This document shows positions 13,972 to 18,568 of a DNA stretch of 18,568 bases, in pieces; the stretch's first letter is position 1, and each line of letters begins with the position of its first letter. Below the pieces are notes generated by a model. The model saw only the letters and a program-made list of their open reading frames with translations. It was not told where the DNA came from and ran no database searches. The translations under genes and the position numbers were made by a program. This DNA is from SIG607 sp045590395 (GTDB lineage Bacteria > Bacillota > Clostridia > Oscillospirales > Acutalibacteraceae): positions 1 through 18,568 of the forward strand of contig JAZNQX010000071.1 in assembly GCA_045590395.1 (NCBI GenBank), written 5' to 3'.

Positions 13972-14492
13972 ACGTTAGCATTAATTAGCTTTTCAAATTC
14001 ACCGTTTGCGGCAACATTTTCTTTTTCGTTGCTGTCAATACGTGATTTGATGCTTTCAAGATTTTCACAAAGTGTGCTAATTTCCTTTGCATAGGTGTCA
14101 GCCGCTGCATTAAGCTTTGTTTTAACTTCCTCCATAGAAAGCTGAGTATCGTCAAGTGCTTCAAGACGCTGATGGTTAGCTTCTTCTATTAGCATACGGC
14201 TTTCGTTAGCATTGTCTATAAGTATTTTTGAGGTAGTTTTAGCAGTAACATAAATACGGGCAATATTATCGCTCATTAACCGAATTTGCTCTTTCTTAGC
14301 ATCATATTCATTTGCTTTTTCTGATAATTCGGCGTTAGCTGAAGTAAGTTTTTCGTTAGCAGATTTTAATTCTTCAACCTGTTTTGTAAGAGCGTCGATT
14401 TTTTCTTTTGCAATTTTATCGGTTGCGGCAATATAAGCCAGAACATCATCGGTGTTGAAGCCGAAAAGGCTTTTTCTGAATCCCTTAGGCAT
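13968..14492 (-). CDS. DivIVA-like coiled-coil protein
   Basis: This 174-residue protein begins with a DivIVA-type N-terminal motif (FRKSLFGFNTDDVLAYI, residues 5-21), which in DivIVA/GpsB proteins binds curved membrane or division and wall-synthesis partners. The rest is predicted coiled coil, roughly 25-75 and 95-165, rich in Glu, Lys, Ala and Asn with heptad spacing. There is no signal peptide or membrane segment. Low similarity beyond the N-terminus is normal for this family. The start follows AAGGGGGG and a recognisable promoter. It leads a minus-strand unit with the fumarase beta-like and HAD genes, an unexpected pairing. It may be a cell-pole or division scaffold; its exact role is unknown. 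Confidence 0.75.
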   Translation of the reverse strand: MPKGFRKSLFGFNTDDVLAYIAATDKIAKEKIDALTKQVEELKSANEKLTSANAELSEKANEYDAKKEQIRLMSDNIARIYVTAKTTSKILIDNANESRMLIEEANHQRLEALDDTQLSMEEVKTKLNAAADTYAKEISTLCENLESIKSRIDSNEKENVAANGEFEKLINANV

Positions 14493-14517
14493 AAAAATCC
14501 CCCCTTATTTTTAATTT

Positions 14518-14546
14518 ATTATAACAACAATGAAGCAAATTTACAA
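14518..14546 (-). promoter_or_regulatory. promoter of the DivIVA-like/fumarase-beta/HAD unit
   Basis: On the minus strand TTGTAA (14546-14541), a 17-base spacer and TATAAT (14523-14518) sit 25 bases before the start codon, with the ribosome binding site AAGGGGGG in between. The intergenic region is shared with the divergent nusB promoter, 38 bases away. Confidence 0.6.
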
Positions 14547-14584
14547 GTATTATTAAATATTTAATAATAAATAATAAGTATTGC

Positions 14585-14613
14585 TTGAAAAATTACTGCA
14601 TTTGTTATACAAT
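14585..14613 (+). promoter_or_regulatory. promoter of the nusB-xseAB-ispA-dxs operon
   Basis: TTGAAA (14585-14590), a 17-base spacer and TACAAT (14608-14613) lie about 32 bases before the nusB start. It is the only promoter I find for the five genes that follow. Confidence 0.6.
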
Positions 14614-14645
14614 ATAAAATGCATAATTATGAAAGTTGGTGCCCT

Positions 14646-15041
14646 ATGAACAGAACTGAAGAAAGAGAACAGGCATTTTTAATTGTTTTTGAAAAGATAT
14701 TCAGAGATGAGGATATAGCCGAGTTAATTGAATATGCAAAAGAAGCCAGAGAATGTGACGATAATGAGTATGTAAATGATGTTACATTCGGTGTATATGC
14801 AAATATCGATGCTATTGATAAGTATATTGCAGATAATTCTAAAGGCTGGTCTATAAAGCGCATTTCTAAGGTTGGACTTGCCGCAATGCGTATTGCTGTA
14901 TATGAAATGCTGTACCGTAAGGACATTCCTGTTTCGGTTTCTATTAATGAAGCAATAGAGCTTATTAAAAAATACGCCACTACCGACGACAGCTCTTTTG
15001 CTAACGGAATTTTAGGTACTATTGCGCGCAGTATTGAATAA
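14646..15041 (+). CDS. nusB: transcription antitermination factor NusB
   Basis: NusB is a small all-helical RNA-binding protein that joins NusE (S10) on boxA RNA to keep RNA polymerase from terminating early in rRNA operons. The 131-residue product has the family start MNRTEEREQAFLIVFE and the C-terminal signature VSINEAIELIKKYATTDDSSFANGILG written here in part as VSINEAIELIKKY and SFANGILG. I start at ATG 14646, since ATG 14619 falls at the expected transcription start and would add residues unlike the family. The ribosome binding site is weak (TTGGTG). It heads a tight operon; xseA begins 23 bases later. In many Firmicutes folD sits between nusB and xseA; here it is missing. Confidence 0.93.
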   Translation: MNRTEEREQAFLIVFEKIFRDEDIAELIEYAKEARECDDNEYVNDVTFGVYANIDAIDKYIADNSKGWSIKRISKVGLAAMRIAVYEMLYRKDIPVSVSINEAIELIKKYATTDDSSFANGILGTIARSIE

Positions 15042-15064
15042 AAATTGATTTCGGAGATGAATAT

Positions 15065-16258
15065 ATGCAACAGACACTGTCTGTACGACAACTGAATTTG
15101 TATGTAAAATCATTACTCGAATCGGATGTTAACCTGCTTGCCTGTCGCGTTCAAGGTGAAATTACTAATTTTAAAGAGCACATTTCCAGCGGTCATCTAT
15201 ATTTTACTTTAAATGACGGCGGTGCGGCGATTAAATGCGTAATGTTCAGGGGTAATGCTGTCAGAAACAAGTTTAAGCTTAAAGATGGCTTATTGGTTAT
15301 ATGTAGTGGTCGCGTTTCTATTTACGAAAAGGACGGCAATTACCAGTTATATGTTGAAACTGTTGTACCTGATGGAGAGGGTGACCAGCTTCTTGCCTTA
15401 AAGCTGTTAAAAGAAAAACTGTCTAAAGAAGGCTTATTTGATGCTGATAATAAGCGCCCTGTCACTAAATTTCCTAAACGAATTGCCGTTGTTACCTCAG
15501 GTACAGGTGCGGCACTTCAGGATATCATCAATGTTATTTCACGCCGTTATCCTGCTTGTGAGCTTATTGTTTGCAACGCAGGTGTTCAGGGCGTGGGAGC
15601 TGCACAGGATATGATTTCTGTTCTTGATAGAGTTTACGACATATCTGACAAAATAGATACAGTTATTATTGGCAGAGGTGGAGGCTCCAGCGAAGATTTA
15701 TCAGCTTTCAACGATGAAGCACTTGCACGAAAAATTTATGCTTCGCCAATACCCGTAATTTCTGCGGTAGGCCATCAGACTGATATTACTATATGCGATT
15801 TGGTTGCCGACCTTCGCGCACCTACGCCGTCTGCGGCTGCTGAACTTGCAGTACCAGATAAAGCAGAGCTTTATTCTTATATTTCGGGTATTGTTTCATT
15901 GGCAGGTAATTTATTAAAACAGAAATACGATTTGAGTGTCGCAAAACTGTCGGCTGTTAAAAATAATGCGATTTATAAAAATCCTTTTAAAATTATTGAT
16001 GACAGAGCTTTGCTTTGCGATAAACTTTTTGATAAAACCGATGCCTGTATAAATAAGATTTTAGATAAAAATACAATAGATTTTTCTAAACTTATAGGCA
16101 GGGTAGAGGCACTTAATCCATTAAAGGTGCTCTCCCGTGGATACAGCGTTGCTGAATGTAACGGAAAAAGCGTAGTTTCCATAAAGGATATGAAAAAGGC
16201 CGATAAGTTTACATTAACCGTGACTGACGGAAAATATAAATGTGTGGTTGTGGAGTAA
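15065..16258 (+). CDS. xseA: exodeoxyribonuclease VII large subunit
   Basis: XseA is the catalytic subunit of exonuclease VII, which cuts single-stranded DNA into oligonucleotides from both ends during repair. The 397-residue protein has an N-terminal OB-fold (residues about 5-100, with GEITNFKEHISSGHLYFTL-like sequence), the catalytic domain (RIAVVTSGTGAALQDI, GRGGGSSEDLSAFNDE, RAPTPSAAAE) and a C-terminal helical region with the SRGYSV motif. His237 and Asp240 in GHQTD correspond to the catalytic-region residues of the E. coli enzyme; the intervening Glu of the usual GHETD is Gln here. CGGAGATGA supports the ATG. xseB follows after three bases. Confidence 0.95.
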   Translation: MQQTLSVRQLNLYVKSLLESDVNLLACRVQGEITNFKEHISSGHLYFTLNDGGAAIKCVMFRGNAVRNKFKLKDGLLVICSGRVSIYEKDGNYQLYVETVVPDGEGDQLLALKLLKEKLSKEGLFDADNKRPVTKFPKRIAVVTSGTGAALQDIINVISRRYPACELIVCNAGVQGVGAAQDMISVLDRVYDISDKIDTVIIGRGGGSSEDLSAFNDEALARKIYASPIPVISAVGHQTDITICDLVADLRAPTPSAAAELAVPDKAELYSYISGIVSLAGNLLKQKYDLSVAKLSAVKNNAIYKNPFKIIDDRALLCDKLFDKTDACINKILDKNTIDFSKLIGRVEALNPLKVLSRGYSVAECNGKSVVSIKDMKKADKFTLTVTDGKYKCVVVE

Positions 16259-16261
16259 GAT

Positions 16262-16459
16262 ATGACTTTTGAAGATACACTGAAAAAATTAGAAGAAGTT
16301 ACCGAAAAACTTGAGTCGGGTGAAGCTACCCTTGATGAATCTCTGGCTCTTTATGAAGAGGCAATGAAGCTTTCAAGAGAATGTAACAAAACCCTTGAAA
16401 ATGCAAAGCTTAAAATTAAAGAGCTTAGTGAACTGGAAAAAGGCAGAGAAGATGAATAA
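16262..16459 (+). CDS. xseB: exodeoxyribonuclease VII small subunit
   Basis: XseB is a short helical protein that binds several copies per XseA and is needed for activity. The 65 residues carry the family pattern FEDTLKKLEEVTEKLESGE, then LDESLALYEEAMKL, and a charged C-terminal helix. It starts three bases after the xseA stop, with GGAG in the end of xseA as ribosome binding site, and its own end overlaps the ispA start by eight bases, consistent with tight coupling. Confidence 0.93.
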   Translation: MTFEDTLKKLEEVTEKLESGEATLDESLALYEEAMKLSRECNKTLENAKLKIKELSELEKGREDE

Positions 16460-17330
16460 AGAAATTATTAAAAATTATTCTGAAAAGTTTGAAGAAGTAT
16501 TTAATAAGTTCGTACCGCAAAAGGTATGCAGTTACAGCACAGTAACCGAGTCTATGCGGTATAGCTTTTTGCTTGGCGGAAAACGTATCCGTCCTTGTAT
16601 TTTGATGGAATTTTATAAGGTTTGCGGCGGCGAAGGTGATTTTGCCCTTCCTTTTGCCGTGGCACTTGAGATGATTCATACCTATTCTCTTATTCATGAT
16701 GACCTTCCTTGTATGGATGATGACGACATTCGTCGCGGAAAGCCATCTAATCACATTGTTTACGGTGAGGATATGGCGCTTCTTGCAGGTGACGGTCTTT
16801 TAACCCACGCTTTCTTTGTTGCCTCGTCTGCTGAAAATATCGAAGCTACCCGTTGTGTAAAGGCTATAAAAGAACTATCTCACTTAGCAGGTTACAACGG
16901 TATGATAGGCGGTCAGGTAATTGATTTGCAAAGCGAAAACAGAAAAGTTCCTGTTGAAACAATTTATGAAATCAATTCACTTAAAACAGGCGCTTTATTA
17001 AAAGCGGCGGCAAAAATAGGTGTTATTCTTGCAGGCGGTAGCGATGAAACTCTTGCGGTTGCAGAGGAGTACGGTGAAAAGTTAGGACTTGCTTTTCAGA
17101 TTATGGATGATATTCTTGATTATTGCGGCGACGAAGCCTTGCTTGGCAAGCCCACACATAGCGATGAAAAGAATTTAAAATCCACCTTTGTTTCGCTTTA
17201 TGGTATAGAAAAATGCAGAGAAATGGTAAAAAATCTTACCTACGAATCAATTTGCTGTCTTAAAAAAATAGGCGGCGATACAAAGTTTTTAGAGGACCTT
17301 ACGGTTTATCTTTCAAATAGAAAAAATTAA
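16452..17330 (+). CDS. ispA: farnesyl diphosphate synthase / short-chain polyprenyl synthase
   Basis: This enzyme condenses isopentenyl diphosphate with allylic diphosphates to make geranyl and farnesyl diphosphate, precursors of undecaprenyl carriers and other isoprenoids. The 292-residue protein has GGKRIRP early, the first aspartate-rich motif DDLPCMDDDD (Asp83, Asp84, Asp89) and the second motif DDILD (219-223), both of which bind magnesium and diphosphate. Product length is not certain: geranylgeranyl diphosphate synthase is the alternative. I start at ATG 16452, eight bases inside xseB; an upstream ATG at 16395 lies wholly within xseB and would add residues unlike the family. It precedes dxs, the first enzyme of the MEP route that supplies its substrate. 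Confidence 0.93.
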   Translation: MNKEIIKNYSEKFEEVFNKFVPQKVCSYSTVTESMRYSFLLGGKRIRPCILMEFYKVCGGEGDFALPFAVALEMIHTYSLIHDDLPCMDDDDIRRGKPSNHIVYGEDMALLAGDGLLTHAFFVASSAENIEATRCVKAIKELSHLAGYNGMIGGQVIDLQSENRKVPVETIYEINSLKTGALLKAAAKIGVILAGGSDETLAVAEEYGEKLGLAFQIMDDILDYCGDEALLGKPTHSDEKNLKSTFVSLYGIEKCREMVKNLTYESICCLKKIGGDTKFLEDLTVYLSNRKN

Positions 17331-17342
17331 GGACTGTTTATT

Positions 17343-18568
17343 TTGAAGTACAAAATTCTTTGCACGGTTAAATCCCCGGATGATATTAAAAAGCTTACTA
17401 AAAGTGAGCTTGATTTACTGTGCAGTGAAATTAGAGATTATCTTATTGAAACCGTTTCAAACAACGGCGGACATCTCTCATCAAACCTTGGAACAGTTGA
17501 GCTTACTGTTGCTTTACACAGAATGTTTGATTCACCAAAGGACGCTATAATGTTTGATGTGGGACATCAGTCATATACTCATAAACTGCTTACAGGTCGT
17601 TTTGAAAAGTTTTCAACCCTTAGAAAAGAAAATGGTATATCGGGCTTTATGAATCCCGGTGAGTCTGAACACGATTTTTATATCAGTGGACACAGCAGTA
17701 ACTGTATTTCTGCGGCGTATGGTATCTATAAGGCTAAAAAGCTGTCAAATGAAGAGGGCACCGCAGTTGCTGTTGTAGGTGACGGTGCTATGACAGGCGG
17801 AATGGTATATGAAGCCCTTAATAATATCGGCATCGATAACAGTAAATTTATTGTTATTCTTAATGATAATAAGATGTCTATTTCTAAAAATGTAGGTGCT
17901 ATAGCCCGTCATCTTAATAAAATTCGTTTGAAATCGGGATATCATAAATTCAAATACAGCTTCAGCAGATTTTTGAATGGTATTCCATTTATAGGCGATA
18001 ATTTATACAGATTTTTCTACAGACTTAAAAAGGTTCTTAAAAATGCTTTATATCATAGCAATATTTTTGAAGGCCTGGGCTTTAATTATCTTGGCCCCGT
18101 TGACGGTCACGATATTTCGGCACTTGAAAATGTGCTTAGTATTGCTAAAAAGCAGGACAGACCAACTTTGGTTCATGTTGTTACCGTAAAGGGTAAGGGC
18201 TACAGTTTTGCTGAAACTGACCCGGGTACCTATCACGGTGTATCTAATTTTAATACCGATGAGGGCTTTTTTTCGAAAAGCGCAATTACCTATTCTGATG
18301 TGGCGGCAAAAACCCTTTGTGAACTTGCAGAAATAGATAACCGTGTTTGCGCCATTACCGCGGCAATGACCTTTGGAACTGGTCTTTGCGATTTTGAGCA
18401 GAAATTCCCCCAGAGATTCTTTGACGTAGGAATAGCCGAAGAACACGCTATGACTTTTGCCGCAGGACTTGCAAAAGGCGGTATGAAGCCATTTTTCGTG
18501 GTTTATTCTTCGTTTTTACAAAGAAGCTACGACCAGATACTTCACGATGTAGGTATTTCTAAGCTACC
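17343..18568 (+). CDS. dxs: 1-deoxy-D-xylulose-5-phosphate synthase, 3' end outside window
   Basis: Dxs joins pyruvate and glyceraldehyde 3-phosphate, using thiamine diphosphate, in the first step of the MEP isoprenoid pathway. About 408 of some 620 residues are present; the frame runs open to the window edge. Visible hallmarks are GGHLSSNLGTVELT, GHQSYTHK, the thiamine-binding GDGAMTGG (from residue 146) with a later NDNKMSISKN, LGPVDGHD, and the glutamate in AEEHAMTFAAG (Glu366) that activates thiamine. The start is TTG 17343: it follows AAGGA (17329-17333) by nine bases, an in-frame stop lies just upstream at 17328, and the residues after it match the family's N-terminal SPDDIKKLTKSEL. It lies 12 bases after ispA, in the same operon. 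Confidence 0.93.
   Translation, partial: MKYKILCTVKSPDDIKKLTKSELDLLCSEIRDYLIETVSNNGGHLSSNLGTVELTVALHRMFDSPKDAIMFDVGHQSYTHKLLTGRFEKFSTLRKENGISGFMNPGESEHDFYISGHSSNCISAAYGIYKAKKLSNEEGTAVAVVGDGAMTGGMVYEALNNIGIDNSKFIVILNDNKMSISKNVGAIARHLNKIRLKSGYHKFKYSFSRFLNGIPFIGDNLYRFFYRLKKVLKNALYHSNIFEGLGFNYLGPVDGHDISALENVLSIAKKQDRPTLVHVVTVKGKGYSFAETDPGTYHGVSNFNTDEGFFSKSAITYSDVAAKTLCELAEIDNRVCAITAAMTFGTGLCDFEQKFPQRFFDVGIAEEHAMTFAAGLAKGGMKPFFVVYSSFLQRSYDQILHDVGISKL

Noticed and set aside
14627..15091. 154-codon minus-strand open frame over nusB
   Set aside because: It is fully antisense to nusB, has low-complexity Ser/Ile-rich sequence and lacks a ribosome binding site.
1..18568. Phage, defence, toxin-antitoxin or biosynthetic gene cluster
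   Set aside because: Every sizeable gene fits housekeeping or sugar metabolism, or is an isolated unknown. No integrase, transposase, restriction, nuclease-effector or synthase cluster genes were seen.

Overview
The window reads as a low-GC Firmicutes chromosome, most likely a gut-type member of class Clostridia (Oscillospiraceae/Ruminococcaceae-like). The signs are AT-rich intergenic DNA, strong GGAGG-type ribosome binding sites, near-consensus TTGACA/TATAAT promoters, meso-diaminopimelate dehydrogenase, a tRNA-Ser gene with encoded CCA, and the nusB-xseA-xseB-ispA-dxs gene order typical of Firmicutes. Taxonomy is inferred from gene families and style, not from a marker search.

Layout. 1-2800: ddh (lysine/peptidoglycan precursor synthesis), then an overlapping pair of a short-chain dehydrogenase and a NagD-like HAD phosphatase. 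2800-5260: a large secreted protein of unknown function with its own strong promoter and terminator. 5220-5800: a noncoding stretch holding two near-identical terminators, a nested inverted-repeat (MITE-like) element, a minus-strand tRNA-Ser(UGA) and two promoters facing away from each other. 5805-8040: a GH36 alpha-galactosidase. 8125-10460: the serCA serine operon behind a perfect consensus promoter. 10470-12440: a KDG-type sugar kinase and a PHP-family histidinol phosphatase. 12451-14546, minus strand: a three-gene unit of a DivIVA-like coiled-coil protein, a stand-alone fumarase-type beta subunit and an unassigned HAD hydrolase. 14585-18568: nusB, xseA, xseB, ispA and dxs (cut by the window edge), a compact housekeeping operon linking antitermination, exonuclease VII and isoprenoid precursor synthesis.

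Most genes are ordinary metabolism: cell-wall precursor, serine, histidine, isoprenoids, and use of galactosides and sugar acids. I see no phage, transposase, CRISPR, toxin-antitoxin or defence genes. The parts most worth a second look are the orphan fumarase beta subunit translationally coupled to a DivIVA-like protein, the secreted protein with an apparent internal duplication, and the inverted-repeat element bracketed by duplicated terminators beside the tRNA gene. None of these by itself demonstrates a new system.
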